64,000 nt of DNA, from NCBI GenBank assembly GCA_033675265.1, contig JAUJYZ010000049.1, positions 187,001 through 251,000 on the forward strand, given 5' to 3'. This document shows positions 1-11,917 of this stretch, piece by piece (positions within the stretch are counted from its first letter, which is position 1; each line of letters starts with the position of its first letter). Source of the DNA: Actinostola sp. cb2023 (Eukaryota > Cnidaria > Anthozoa > Actiniaria > Actinostolidae). The translations under genes were made by a program, and so were the position numbers. The notes beneath the pieces were generated by a model that worked only from the letters and a program-made list of their open reading frames with translations, did not search any database and was not told the DNA's origin.

Positions 1-42
1 CGAACCGTACCGTAACTACTTCCCACTCATACGAAAACGACT
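1..42. repeat. Truncated end of a MITE
   Basis: The first 42 bases match, in reverse complement, the left end of the foldback element at 19859-20018 (shared core TTCCCACTCATACGAAAACG). The rest of this copy lies outside the window. Confidence 0.75.
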
Positions 43-208
43 GTATATAAGTTTCATTGCATCTTAATTTACACATGTGCAGTGCGGTATATATTTTAGA
101 ACGTCGTCTGTTTGCATCATATTTGTGCGGTAAAAATTGCAGATTCTAATGATGATTTCCATTCCATTTAACTGATACAAAATCTCCATGTTTTCAGGGC
201 TTTCTTAC

Positions 209-490
209 GTGCAATGAGTGTCCTCACTGTGCTTAATCCGCTCCACAAGCCACGACCCACGCTACTAGTGACGTACATTCTAACTGTGTAGTTTGTATAA
301 GGCTTAAGGAAAGCCAAGTTACCCCAAGATGTGGGATAAGGTACATGGTGAGTTAATGTTCTGCTCATGTTCTTGAACTCTATGGTGTACCGCGTGATCG
401 TACCCACGTCGTCCGATAATACTGGTGTCCAGCGCAGTCGTAGTGACCTTTTGTTTGGAGTTACAGAGAACAATTGCACCGCTGGAACGT
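209..490 (-). CDS. Fibronectin type III domain exon
   Basis: A 94-codon phase 1-1 exon. It opens [19 protein letters not shown] with the core Trp (RWTPV), then [10 protein letters not shown], and ends [22 protein letters not shown], the typical Fn3 E-F-G strand pattern. The CACGTAAG donor shows that the gene continues to the left. Confidence 0.85.
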
Positions 491-3400
491 CTAAGCAATA
501 AACAAATAGTGAGAAATAGTGAAATATATGCGAAGGAAAAGTGCGGGAACTACTGATAATTAGGTTATTACCGGTCAGCTGTGGAGATAAGTAAGAAAGA
601 TAGATAGACTGGTTTATTAAAATTACGTTGCAGTCGTATAGACTGAATTGCGTAACATCACAAAGATAAATATATAGCTAAGAGAAAAGTAAGAAAAGTT
701 TCTGCAAAGCGCGAAACTGACTAGACCTTAAGGACGAATTCGTAAGCGTAAGAGAAAGTCTGTGAGTCACATTTCCTGACGTTCGGTTGTTCAAAGCCCA
801 TAGCATTCTAAGTAATTATCACTCAAATATATAAACCGAATGCAATAATGGCGTCCAAATTCAATAAGCCACTTCACGCTGTCGTCCGCCATTTTGAATT
901 GGGACAAACGCCTCAAAATTGATAGAAATCTGGATCACTTTGATTTGCCGTAACTCCGCTCGATTTCGTTGGATTTAAAAAACTTAGCTTACCATTTTAG
1001 AAAATATGTTTTCTTTGTTATCTATGACCTATAATATTATAGGTATTGGAAGGCTACAAATCGGGAAAAAAAGTTTTTTGTTTTCAAAATAGAACGTTCG
1101 GTACGTGAATATGCAAATTAGCTCGAAATTTTAAGAAGAAGATCTGATCGACTCGTAAAAGATAGTTGAAGCATCTACATTGGACTTATTTTCAGTCCGA
1201 CAACTGACATACATGCCTGCTGATTATCGAAGTTTAAATTTTGAAAATCCAACAAATTCGAGCTGAGTTACGGCAAGTCAAAGTGATCCAGATTTCTACA
1301 AATTTTGAGGCGTTTCTCCCAATTCAAAATGGAGGACGACAGCGTGAAGTGGCTTATTGCCATTGTCCTGGACTGACTATAACCTCGTGTTCATGTGGAA
1401 ACACAAAAGCATTTTCACCTAGCTGTATGAGAGAGGCTAGTTAGTCTATTACAATGACAATTGAAATAGGACGCCATTATTGCATTCGGTCTATATGGCT
1501 AAAAAGATAAAACGTTAGCACTCACCACTACTAAATCTACATTGTATGGTCGAGTTTTTGCACTCGTTCCCACGAAAAATGTACGTGTATTTTTACTTAC
1601 TCAAGTTGGTCGTCACTCGGGCAGACACCTCGATTGTTGCTGCACTGGGCACATTCATTGGGTACATGACTCTACACGTGTAGCGGGTCTTACAGACCAC
1701 AGGTCGTGTGTTGGGATCTTGTCTTGTACAACTGTACTTAGACATCACGTCTTCAGCAGAGACAAACTGTACTTGATGGGTTGTATGTGTTGCACCGTCT
1801 ATCTTTGTACCATCATTACTAAACCACTGAATATCAGGTGATGGTTCACCGGTTACAATACATGTTAACGTTGTTGAACTGCCTTTAGTACTTGGTAGAG
1901 TAACATTAGGAGAACTTATGGAAGCTTTTGGAGCAATAACTAAGATAAACCAAACCAGACATGATGGGTTACTGCACGCTAAGCGGTGAAATGGTTGTGA
2001 TTGAGAACGTATAAGTTAAACTTAAAAAAAACCCGAATACTTCAAAATGCATGTGTGCGGTTTCTTTGACCTAAAACGTTTATTGTGTTATATAGATGTC
2101 TTCAACATCTAGGAACGAAAGAAATAGAAAAGGACACGAAGAGGTTTCAGTCGAAATAGTCTGACTACATTGTCTTACCGAATTCACATCCATAGAGATC
2201 AAATCGTAGACAGTGTCCACCTTTGTTGGCCTGGGGACGAATCCTGACGTAACGTGCTGCTATTGGTCGACTCAACCAATTGACTCTGACGTCATTTTTA
2301 TTACTGTTTCCGGTAAAGATCTGAAAAGTTAAGGATTTTCATTAAAATTAATAAATATTTAATAATTAATAAATACAATTATCGGTAAACATCAAAGACA
2401 GAACTTTCTCCTTAGCAACGTCGTTCTTACCTTGGTAACCTGTCCTTCTTTGTACTCGTACCAGACTCCATCGCTAAAGCCGTAGCTAACTTTATATGAC
2501 GTCACCCACTTGTCCTGTGTCGCGTCACCTTGTGTTGCGATACCCGTCACTGTCTTCACCTGTCCAAGGTCAACCTGTATGTACTCAGTATTGGATGTTG
2601 TCGAGCTGCACCACGACGAACTACCGTACAAACGACCACGTGATGCAACATGGGAATTGCCCGATGACGAAGATGACGTCATCTGATTGTTGTGGATTTC
2701 TGAATTCTCAAGACCAAGTGACGAGGTGCAAGCTGGGAAATAATTTTACATTTATGTCTACGTAAACCAAAAAGTATCGAGAACTTGAAAGGTAACAACG
2801 AAAAGTAAACAAAAACAAACGTCATGAAGAAATACTGAATAAAATAGTGAAAAAGAAGGCGTTAACAACCTCCAAAACCACCACCATCACCTCCACACAC
2901 GACCACCACCAACACTACGACAACAACACTGAACAACAAAGACAACAACAAAGACAACGCCATAGAAAATCAATATGTTGGATTAAGACTAAATCCTTAC
3001 AAAATATATACCTTGTGGAGATCCCTTGAAATCCACCCTCAAAGTTTTCCACTTTTTGTGGGCTGTCGGCAGCACACGGACAAACTTGGCTTTGAATGGA
3101 TAGCTTATGGCGTTTGTCACCACTGTTGATCTGTCTTTGTTCCCTGTAAACACCTGAAATAATAGGAAAAATAGAGGTTATTATACACGGGTAGTTGTGT
3201 AATACGGCTGGATATTTTTACGAGTCGTGCCGGCGTACTCTGACGAGCCGTAGGCGAGTCAAAATACAAATAGACGAGTAAAAATATCCAGCCGTGTTAC
3301 ACAACTACCCGTGTAATAAATTGTTTATTATACGACTACAAAAGTAACAAAAAACAAAAGTCTTTTTCTCTTTCTTTTTATTTGCGACCGAACAAAACAA

Positions 3401-6400
3401 GAAACAAACTGAGCGCGCGCGCAAAATTGACGAGTCCGAATTCTAAAACGTGTAATACGCTGTAATATTTGTACTCGTATTTGTACTGTAAGATTACAAG
3501 TTGTGTAATAATAGGAAATACGTGGCCCTTCTAAAAACACATGTACAATTGATTCCTTTTATTTTTCATTCAGTGATTTGTTCGAGTTTTCTTTAAACTT
3601 TTTGTAACTGGCTTAGTAAGTTCTATACGTTTCATTGCGCAATTACAATAATTAAATAGTTTTGATGCATGTAGATGTCGATGACGAGCCTGTTTTTATT
3701 CTGTAACTGAACATGACACCGGCACAAGAACTAGAAGACAGTGTCAGTAGATCATTTGCAGAGCCCCTAGCCAAGTGCTGAATGGGCCACCCTGCTTAAA
3801 TAAAGTTGACATGACATGACATGACATGACATGACATGACATGACACGACGACATGACATGACAAGACAAGACATGATATGATATGACATGATATGACAT
3901 GACATGACATGACGACATGACATGACAAGACATGACATGACATGACATGACATGACAAGACATGACATGACATGACATGACATGACAACGCAACGAATCG
4001 TGTGAACAGACTGTTTTCCAAAGGCCGATAATTATGAAAACCAGTCAAAGATTCCTAAGCAACAGTAATATATCTAGAGATACCTTCTCAACTCCTAACT
4101 TCTCGCTATATGTTGTCCATGATTTATTATCATCTGAGAATAGTATTTTATAGTTTGTGACCCAATTGTTTTTGCTGTACCCATTCCCTTGAGTTAACAC
4201 GGCACAGATGAGAAATACATCACCAAGATCGATCTGAAGATATTCATGCTGACTTGATGTCCGTGGCAACCACGACCCATAAACGCTTAATCGACCACCA
4301 GAGGGCTTGTAGCTATTACTATAATAAGATGACGCTGTGAACCGGTGATTAGGTACTATGATTGGACTAGGGACACCAACGCTGTGACTGGAACAAGCTA
4401 ATGAAGAAAATGTTTGTTTCAGCACTCTTTTAGAAGTCTTTAGTTATGCAAACAGTAGTGTCAGCAGTTCTGTAGCAACAACGAAAATAACAGCTACTAC
4501 TAAGACCTATACTTACACCAGAGAAAGAGTGATATAGGAAGATATATAAGGAATTGAAGAAAGATTAAGGTTAATCAAGGGGTCGCGATAACCGCTGAAT
4601 ACTTACTTGGTTGTAGTTGATAACCATAGATCTCTGTCCTCAAGCACGGGATACCCTGGTAGGTTATGGGCTCAATACGAATATACCTCGTGATAGGACC
4701 ATGGTAAAGCACTTGGCGAACCATGGTTGAACGATCGTAATTACCGTAGAATGTCTGGAAGATTTGAGATTATTATCAATCTTTTTGAAAATATCACTCC
4801 ATTCAGTCATTCATTCATCCATCCATTCATTCATCCATTCATTCATCCATCCATCCATTCATCCATTCGTTCATCCATCCATCTATTCATTCATTCATTC
4901 ATTCATTCATCCATCCATCCATTCATCCATTCATCCATTCATCCATCCATTCATGGTCATTCATCCATCCATTCATGGTCATTCATCCATTCATCCATCC
5001 ATTCATGGTCATTCATCCATTCATCCATCCATTCATCCATCCATTCATGGTCATTCATTCATTCATTCATTCATGCATGTATGCAGCATTCGTTCAGTCA
5101 GCCAGTCTACCAGTCAGTCAGACAATCAGTCATTAGGTTATTCGTCAGTCGGTCAGTTTCCCAGTCAGTCAGTCAGTCATTCAGTCAGTCAGTTTACCAG
5201 TGGCAGTCAATCATTCGTCAGTCATAAGCCATGCAGTACGTTAGTCTTTTGGTTAGTCAGTTGGTGAATTATAGGTGAGTATGTTAGTCATTCAGACATG
5301 TATTCAGTCTGGTAAACAACACAATCAATGTTACATAAATACCCTGGTGATGTTGTTCTCGGTGTAAGTTGTCCATAACATTCCATCAGAAGATGTTGAT
5401 ATCCGGTACGACGTTACCCACTGATCAGCGGCATTGTTACCTTGTGTTGCCACAGCACATACCACGTGATCTGACTCCAAGTCAATCTGTAGATATGGAT
5501 TAGAGTCACTAGAGGAGGCGCACCACGATGACGCTGACTGTAGTCTGGCAGCGATGGCTGGTTGTTGAGATGAAGAAGCTGATATACGGTTATCAGGGAT
5601 GGCTTGTGATTGCATACCGAGGGGGTTTGTTATGCACACTGTTGAAATAGATAAGATGATATACGGTTATCAGGGATGGCTTGTGATTGCATACCGAGGG
5701 GGTTTGTTATGCACACTGTTGAAATAGATAAGATGATATACGGTTATCAGGGATGGCTTGTGATTGCATACCGAGGGGGTTTGTTATGCACACTGTTGAA
5801 ATAGATAAGATGATATACGGTTATCAGGGATGGCTCGTGATTGCATACCGAGGGGGTTTGTTATACACACTGTTGAAATAGATAAGATGATATACGGTTA
5901 TCAGGGATGGCTCGTGATTGCATACCGAGGGGGTTTGTTATGCACACTTTTGAAAAGGTAAGAAAACAATCGATCAATTTTAAAAGATCGTGAACTGCTA
6001 AGAAAAAAAACTGTTTAAAGTTTCAAAACGTTTTCGACCGTATGGCGATCTTCTGTGAATGAAGCGTTCAGGTTGTAGAGTCCATGAAATTGAAAAGTGT
6101 TTGAGCAATAAAACAATGCAATTAATTGCATACAGCTATTTCAAGAAAGGTTGGTGAAGGTTTTGTTGCATCTTGCATACCAAGCCCGAAATGCACTATG
6201 GGCGATGTGAATGGAATCAGCGAAAGGTCACAACAATATGGACTCTGGGAATTTTCCCAAACTTTGTCTTCGCAATATGGAGCCGGCATATTTTCTTCTG
6301 TATGTGCATGCTGACATTATTTATATATGATCCACGATACATTTCGGGCTTGGTATGCAAGATGCAACAAAACCTTCAGCAAACTTTTTCGAAATAGCTG

Positions 6401-9400
6401 TATTAGAGAGCGTTACCTATTTTCTCGGTGTGCCCGTTACAGAGAAAATCAACTAATGGCGACTACATTTAGCCAAGCCTTTCAGAGCAGCTAGTGAAAT
6501 ATCGAAAAACGTGAACATATGATAGCATTAAGCTGTTTTCTGCATAACTTGTAGGTCTGTATGTCTGAATAAAACTGGTTATAAAGTTCGCAAAGGATTA
6601 TGGTTAAACGTATTTAAAGCCGCCATCTTGTTTTCAGTACAGTCGAATCGACACCGTGTAACCGCTTGATCTTACTAAATAAGCGTAATAGATACATTAC
6701 GTTACCTTCAAATTTTGCATAGCCATAAATTCCCACTTTGATGGTCTTGGCCCTGTAATAGGTGATCGGGATGAATCTGATGTACCTTACTAAAGGTTGA
6801 TTAGTTAAAAACCGTTTGGATACATCGTGTGCGTTTTTGATGCCACTGAAAATCTAAAAATAGAAATACATATTAACAACAATATAATTAAGCCAGACGC
6901 ACGTAACCTTTTTTAGCAATGCCACGCGGTAAGCAAGGTCAATGCTAAAGTACGAAATTCGGGGATAATTTTCGAGCACTTTTATTTGACCGATTTTCCT
7001 CAACGTCGGTCTGGACATTTATTCAAAAGAGAGCGCTCGCATGTATTTTTCCTGGGTTTTCCTACGCCGACGCTCTGGTCAAAGCTGACATAGACTCTAT
7101 TAACGATCACCACGAATTGCTCTAGAAGAAACTGTTCAAATACATCGTCGGGAACCCTGACAACAAGCTGAACTGTTTACTTCCTAAAGTAAATAACATC
7201 AATTCAAGATACAATCTCAGGAAGAAAAGAATGTTTGATGTTCCGCTTACAAAAACAAAGAGATTTTCTGATTCCTTTTTATTATTCATAATAGCAATGA
7301 TTATAATAAGTAAATAAATATCGAACTGGGACGTATTTTTTTAAATCAAATTTAATTGTACATATGTATATTTCCTAGTTTAGTAAGTCTGAAGCATTAC
7401 AGGCTTATCCAACATATATATTATTTAGCTTTATTTATATTTGTAATTTCATATTACGCAATTCAGACAATTCAGTCTATACGACTGCAATGTAATTTTT
7501 ATTAAACCAGTCTATCAATCATCTATCTATCTATGAATAATCATTGTTTTACATGTCAAAAGATAGAGAGCGAGGATTTGACTGATCTCCCAGTAAATAG
7601 GTCGCCAGCTTGGTCCGTCTGATCTGCCTTGGGTGACGCCGTGACTGGATAATTACTCAAAAACCCGTTTAAAAAAACTGATTAGACACGTTTCTGAGAA
7701 ATATAATGATATCTTATCTACCTACGTTGTGATGTATAAGTTGGTTTTCACTTCTATGCATAAGAAAATATAATTCCAGTGAATCTCAATATCAACTGAT
7801 AGTCTCCCTCGCAGCCGTGTTTATTGTCGTCACGCAACGCTCTCCAAACACGACTGCGAGCTAGGAGACCACAGGAAGCCCAAGCTCTGTAATGAAATAA
7901 TTTCGAGCACCAACTGAATTGCAACTTGTTGTAAGCAGATCCGCACAGAAAATGGCATGCAGTTGACTCTTGTTGATCATGGCTGAGAGCCAATCAGATT
8001 GCGAGATTAATATCCTCAATTGTTGTAAAAAGTAAATAAATATGCCTCTTAGTTGATTAGTATTTCTATACCTTTTCTCTCCCGTTTTCTTTGTACGTTG
8101 TCCAGTTCACGTTATCTACTGATATCTTTAACTTGTACGTCTTGACATATTCACTGTTACTAATTCTTCCTTGAGTTGCTACAGCACAGATGAAATACTC
8201 GAATCCCAGATCAATCTGTAGGTATTCACCTGGATTATTGTCTGTTTTGGGTGCCCATCCATGATGACTGGAAAGTAGTCTTGCGTATTGTGGATAATAT
8301 CTGTAATCGTAGTGGGACGTGGCTGTAAAACTGCTGTCAGGAATGATGCCTTTAGCTTCTACACCAATCGATTTATCAGCACAATCTACAAGAACATTAT
8401 TTAGTTTCTATACTTTTACTAGACATTAAATATTGCTTTGTTTGTTTGTTTGTTTGGTCGGTCGGTCGGTCGGTCGGTCGGTCGGTCGGTCGGTCGGTCG
8501 GTCGGTCGGTCGGTCGGTCGGTCGGTCGGTCGGTCGGTCGGTCGGTCGGTCGGTCGGTCGGTCGGTCGGTCGGTCGGTCGGTCGGTCGGTCGGTCGGTCG
8601 GTCGGTCGGTCGGTCGGTCGGTCGGTCGGTCGGTCGGTCGGTCGGTCGGTCGGTCGGTCGGTCGGTCGGTCGGTCGGTCGGTCGGTCGGTCGGTCGGTCG
8701 GTCGGTCGGTCGGTCGGTCGGTCGGTCGGTCGGTCGGTCGGTCGGTCGGTCGGTCGGTCGGTCGGTCGGTCGGTCGGTCGGTCGGTCGGTCGGTCGTCGG
8801 TCGGTCGGTCGGTCGGTCGGTCGGTCGGTCGGTCGGTCGTCGTCGGTCGGTCGGTCGGTCGGTCGGTCGGTCGGTCGGTCGGTCGGTCGGTCGGTCGGTC
8901 GGTCGGTCGGTCGGTCGGTCGGTCGGTCGGTCGGTCGGTCGGTCGGTCGGTCGGTCGGTCGGTCGGTCGGTCGGTCGGTCGGTCGGTCGGTCGGTCGGTC
9001 GGTCGGTCGGTCGGTCGGTCGGTCGGTCGGTCGGTCGGTCGGTCGGTCGGTCGGTCGGTCGGTCGGTCGGTCGGTCGGTCGGTCGGTCGGTCGGTCGGTC
9101 GGTCGGTCGGTCGGTCGGTCGGTCGGTCGGTCGGTCGGTCGGTCGGTCGGTCGGTCGGTCGGTCGGTCGGTCGGTCGGTCGGTCGGTCGGTCGGTCGGTC
9201 GGTCGGTCGGTCGGTCGGTCGGTCGGTCGGTCGGTCGGTCGGTCGGTCGGTCGGTCGGTCGGTCGGTCGGTCGGTCGGTCGGTCGGTCGGTCGGTCGGTC
9301 GGTCGGTCGGTCGGTCGGTCGGTCGGTCGGTCGGTCGGTCGGTCGGTCGGTCGGTCGGTCGTCGGTCGGTCGGTCGGTCGGTCGGTCGGTCGGTCGGTCG

Positions 9401-10337
9401 GTCGGTCGGTCGGTCGGTCGGTCGGTCGGTCGGTCGGTCGGTCGGTCGGTCGGTCGGTCGGTCGGTCGGTCGGTCGGTCGGTCGGTCGGTCGGTCGGTCG
9501 GTCGGTCGGTCGGTCGGTCGGTCGGTCGGTCGGTCGGTCGGTCGGTCGGTCGGTCGGTCGGTCGGTCGGTCGGTCGGTCGGTCGGTCGGTCGGTCGGTCG
9601 GTCGGTCGGTCGGTCGGTCGGTCGGTCGGTCGGTCGGTCGGTCGGTCGGTCGGTCGGTCGGTCGGTCGGTCGGTCGGTCGGTCGGATGGATGGATGGATG
9701 GATGGATGGATGGATGGATGGATGGATGGATGGATGGATGGATGGATGGATGGATGGATGGATGGATGGATGGATGGATGGATGGATGGATGGATGGATG
9801 GATACTAGATGGTTAGTCGGTTGGTTTGTAGGTTGGTTGGACCTCCCCTCTCCCATTTTTAGATGAATTTTCCAAAAAATGCATTTCAGTACGTACAACA
9901 CCTACAAGTCTGAACGTGTATCAGTTTACGACTGATATTCTGAAGGCTATATCCGGGTCATTTGTCGTATAATATTCAACATATCTTGTACTATTTGAAA
10001 GCCATGTCATTGGTATTAAAGCTTCGATTACTCAGCACTACTTTTGTATGGTATGGCTATGAGTAAATACAGTAAAGAATAGAAAGAAAGAAACGTGACG
10101 CATCAAAGGAAACTAGTCACGAGAACCGAAAGGATAAACATTTATGACTTTATTCCATTCTGGAAATAAATTATATTCTCCAATAAAAATTGACATAATA
10201 AATTGATAATAGTGAGTTAATTTTATCGTGTATAGCTTACTTGTATTCTCAGCTCTTGCGATGCAGAGGGATATCAATATATAAAGCTTCAAGACCCGGA
10301 AATAACACGGTAGTCCAAATCCTCGTCGCGCTTTCAT
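209..10337 (-). CDS. Secreted/membrane protein: signal peptide, 4 discoidin, Ig, Fn3 (3'-partial)
   Basis: Eleven exons can be joined on the minus strand: 10337-10241, 8385-8072, 6853-6706, 5638-5343, 4754-4607, 4397-4084, 3153-3012, 2732-2431, 2320-2179, 1939-1601, 490-209. All have AG/GT borders, and the reading frame stays open for 841 codons. Approximate residues: signal peptide 1-27, discoidin 33-186, 187-334, 335-486, 487-634, Ig 635-747, Fn3 748-841. Each discoidin domain is split by one phase-0 intron, and all modules are flanked by phase-1 introns, the classic exon-shuffling layout. The last exon ends in a good donor (GTAAG), so more domains, perhaps a membrane segment, lie beyond the left edge. 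Discoidin domains bind glycans, lipids or collagen, and Ig/Fn3 modules mediate adhesion; an extracellular adhesion or recognition role is inferred. I do not recognise a named orthologue. Confidence 0.85.
835..1490. mobile_element. Foldback MITE in intron
   Basis: The ends are inverted repeats (ACCGAATGCAATAATGGCGTCC and its complement). An inner arm also repeats inversely (core CACTTCACGCTGTCGTC at ~870 and ~1335; GTGATCCAGATTTCT near 930 and 1285). No coding capacity is credible. Confidence 0.7.
1601..1939 (-). CDS. Ig domain exon
   Basis: A 113-codon phase 1-1 exon encodes a C2/I-like Ig fold. The first Cys is in [19 protein letters not shown] with the core Trp, and the second Cys is in [12 protein letters not shown]. 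Two extra cysteines (SCTRQ, VVCKT) lie between them, which could form an additional bridge. The acceptor is TTATCTTAG and the donor is GAGTAAGT. Confidence 0.85.
2179..2732 (-). CDS. Discoidin domain 4, two exons
   Basis: Exon 2732-2431 encodes [20 protein letters not shown], then [16 protein letters not shown] and WVTSYKV. Exon 2320-2179 encodes [24 protein letters not shown] and [11 protein letters not shown]. This is the most canonical of the four, keeping the closing Cys. The intron is only 110 bp. Confidence 0.88.
3012..4397 (-). CDS. Discoidin domain 3, two exons
   Basis: Exon 4397-4084 encodes [23 protein letters not shown], then [17 protein letters not shown] and NNWVTNYKI. Exon 3153-3012 encodes [21 protein letters not shown] and LRVDFKG. 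The expected terminal Cys is missing (FKGSP). The intron carries a (CATGA)n array and a foldback element. Confidence 0.85.
3179..3319. mobile_element. Foldback element, long hairpin
   Basis: The arms (CACGGGTAGTTGTGTAATAC... and its complement, then GACGAGTAAAAATATCC) pair over about 50 bp. The central part resembles the element at 61609-61741, but the outer arms differ. Confidence 0.7.
3809..3986. repeat. (CATGA)n pentanucleotide array
   Basis: About 178 bp of ACATG/CATGA units, interrupted by CGACG and AAGAC variants. Open frames here are repeat artefacts. Confidence 0.95.
4607..5638 (-). CDS. Discoidin domain 2, two exons
   Basis: Exon 5638-5343 gives [19 protein letters not shown], then [16 protein letters not shown] and WTTYTENN. 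Exon 4754-4607 gives [21 protein letters not shown] and LRTEIYGY. The acceptor of the first exon is the innermost copy of a 77-bp tandem repeat (see 5581-5958). The intron is filled by ATTC/ATCC and CAGT microsatellites. As in domain 1, the position after YG is not Cys. Confidence 0.85.
4801..5270. repeat. (ATTC/ATCC)n then (CAGT)n microsatellites
   Basis: 4801-5085 is mixed ATTC/ATCC tetramers with recurrent ATTCATGGTC variants. 5086-5270 is degenerate CAGT repeats. Both fill the intron inside discoidin domain 2. Confidence 0.92.
5581..5958. repeat. Five 77-bp tandem copies spanning a splice acceptor and exon start
   Basis: Unit starts at 5581, 5658, 5735, 5812 and 5889. On the minus strand each unit carries TTTCAACAG (or a variant) followed by the first ~57 nt of the discoidin-2 exon. 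Only the copy at 5638 continues into the rest of the exon. 77 is not a multiple of 3, and an upstream acceptor would read into a stop, so the outer copies should not yield functional protein. Confidence 0.9.
6133..6400. mobile_element. MITE with TA target duplication
   Basis: Terminal inverted repeats begin CAGCTATTTC and extend about 65 bp (shared GGTTTTGTTGCATCTTGCAT). TA flanks both ends (6131-6132, 6401-6402), as for Tc1/mariner-type MITEs. Confidence 0.8.
6706..8385 (-). CDS. Discoidin (F5/8 type C) domain 1, two exons
   Basis: Exon 8385-8072 encodes the N-terminal half: an entry Cys, then [19 protein letters not shown], and the family core YLQIDLG with CAVATQG. Exon 6853-6706 encodes the second half ([22 protein letters not shown]). 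The usual closing Cys after YG is replaced by Tyr. The intron contains foldback DNA and a MITE. Confidence 0.85.
6860..7795. other. Intron DNA, no gene seen
   Basis: Contains degraded AT-rich DNA and the short fragment CGTATAGACTGAATTG, also seen near 600-650. No open exon was found. Confidence 0.5.
7800..7870. repeat. Short foldback with CGTCACGCAACGC core
   Basis: Arms TCTCCCTCGCAGCCGTG / CACGACTGCGAGCTAGGAGA. The core CGTCACGCAACGC recurs at 32775-32830 and, as GCATTGCGTGACG, at 35665, marking a dispersed family. Confidence 0.65.
8437..9685. repeat. (GGTC)n array, about 1.23 kb
   Basis: After a short TTTG run, perfect GGTC tetramers run from ~8456 to 9685, with only four single-base losses (near 8796, 8838, 8842, 9360). 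It carries one CpG every 4 bp, roughly 300 in all. The large open frames on both strands (VGRS, PTDR) are artefacts of 12-nt periodicity. Confidence 0.98.
9684..9803. repeat. (GGAT)n array
   Basis: About 30 GGAT tetramers directly abut the GGTC array; the switch is a one-base change per unit, suggesting the two arrays derive from each other. Confidence 0.97.
10241..10337 (-). CDS. Signal-peptide first coding exon of the discoidin gene
   Basis: The ATG is at 10337. The 32 codons encode a basic start (MKARRGFG) followed by a hydrophobic stretch ([14 protein letters not shown]) typical of a signal peptide, then a GTAAGC donor. The exon ends in phase 1 and joins in frame to the exon at 8385, creating the Asn before the first discoidin cysteine. 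This start was chosen because it is the only ATG giving a signal peptide in frame with the downstream exons. Confidence 0.75.
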
Positions 10338-10343
10338 TGTGTG

Positions 10344-11080
10344 TATAGTCAGACACTGGATGCCTTTTTGGTATTCCTTATAGACTCTTAACGGCCAGGC
10401 AACAGTGTATCTCGATCGATTACTCTTCTGTTCCGCGAGTATAAACTTGTAAAGATGTAGAAAGAGAGATGTCTGAATGAGATGACTTTCAGCGTACTCA
10501 CTCTCGCTGTTTGAGCAATCCAGCCAGTCACGAACGACTGAAGTTCAGAGAATGGTCAAATTTCCAATTGTTGTGACATAATGCTGATTAAGCCGGTTCT
10601 TCAGGGCAGTTCTACTGAAGTGAGATGATGTCGTGAAGATTTATCCAGCTGAAGAGTATTGTGAATGTGTTCACATATCGGCTAAGCGCACCGTGTCATG
10701 TCAATTCAAATCATTCATTGAATCGTCTGAAACATGTTAGCAAACCGGACGTCAGTGATGGTTGATGACGTAACTTACATGAGTGTTTCGCTTTCGCAAT
10801 GAATTTAAAAATATATTTTATACTGAATGTTGTTCAAAAGCATTTATTCTCTATGTTTAGATTTTCGACGAAAGTGTTCCGATTTGTGAGAGGCAATTGA
10901 CTGATCTCGCGATTAGTGTCAGTTAGACTGCATGATTAGAGAGAGGAAACTGAAAGATAGTATTCCAAATTTTTACATGCAGTTTCGTAGGGGGTCAGGA
11001 TGAATTGATCGATTTTCCGCGAAGTTATTGCCTAGTAATTAATTTTGTATTTGAGAATGAAGTTGCATATTTTGAAATAA
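10344..11080. other. Upstream region of discoidin gene, no further gene seen
   Basis: This should hold the promoter of the minus-strand gene. No convincing TATA box or upstream exon can be singled out. Confidence 0.4.
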
Positions 11081-11081
11081 T

Positions 11082-11132
11082 TGTTGTTGTGGTTGTTGTT
11101 GTTGTTGTAGTTGTTGTTGTTGTTGTTGCCGT
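11082..11132. repeat. (TTG)n microsatellite
   Basis: Repeated GTT triplets with one GTAGTT variant. Confidence 0.9.
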
Positions 11133-11231
11133 TTGTTTTTTTTCCATTGGTTTTCTGTTAGTCCAACTTCGCCCTGATGATGGATTTAGTCCGAAAGCTT
11201 GGGGGAAGGGGGGGGGGAATCAATATACGTA

Positions 11232-11300
11232 CAGTTGAACCTCTTTTAAGCGACCACCTATTAAGCGGCCAACCTCTATTTAGCGGCCAGTGCTTTAGCC
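11232..11300. repeat. Fragment of AGCGGCC-type MITE
   Basis: GAACCTCTTTTAAGCGACC followed by two further AAGCGGCC/TAGCGGCC units. It is related to 26125-26840, 27000-27065 and 31366-31420. Confidence 0.6.
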
Positions 11301-11395
11301 TCCTCCGCAGGCATCACTGAGTGGGGAGATGTGTGGGTTTTCTGTGGTCTTGGGCTTCCTGTTTAGGTGTTTTATTTCGAGATGGGACTGAATCT

Positions 11396-11917
11396 TTTAA
11401 AGGGGGGCTAGTACGTAAATTGTTCAAAATTTGATTTAGCTGAAACTTCACTGAAATCATGTCAAAGACCCATACAATCACTGATTCGTTTTTTTCTCAG
11501 ACTTTCCACTGGGAAGTAATACATTTTCATGAATCTTTAGAGGTGTTAGTGACGTCACGTACTCAACCCAAACAACCAACATGGCTTCGCTCCATACATT
11601 TGTTCATGTTTAATGTCTTGAATTATTTTATTTCTATGAAGCTATATTATTTGTGCTTGGGATTGATTGTTTGACCAGTTTTCTTCAATGCAGAGCTGTT
11701 ATCTGAACAAACATTTCAGATATTTTGATCATAAAATACAAAGAAATGTATGGAGCTGAGTTTGGGTTGAGTAAAGATTCATAAAAATATTATTACTTCC
11801 CTCTCCAATATTGAGAAAATATTTTAACTAGTGATTATAAGACCCTTCAAGATTATTTCAGTAAAGTTTCAGCTAAATCAAATTTTGAACGATTTACGTC
11901 CTAGTCCCCCTTTAAAT
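11396..11917. mobile_element. Intact foldback MITE, same family as the one hosting the polymerase element
   Basis: The ends (TTTAAAGGGGG... / ...CCCCCTTTAAA) and subterminal TTTAGCTGAAACTT / AAGTTTCAGCTAAA are inverted. The interior (TTCATGAATCTTTAGAGGTG, CTTCGCTCCATACATTTG) matches the DNA on both sides of the 38211-50137 insertion. This copy therefore shows what the empty target looks like. Confidence 0.85.

Noticed and set aside
3744..4048. Met/Ser/Cys/His repeat ORFs
   Set aside because: Product of the (CATGA)n array.
8426..9901. Very long open frames (PTDR, VGRS) on both strands
   Set aside because: They are the translation of a tetranucleotide array, open in several frames at once.
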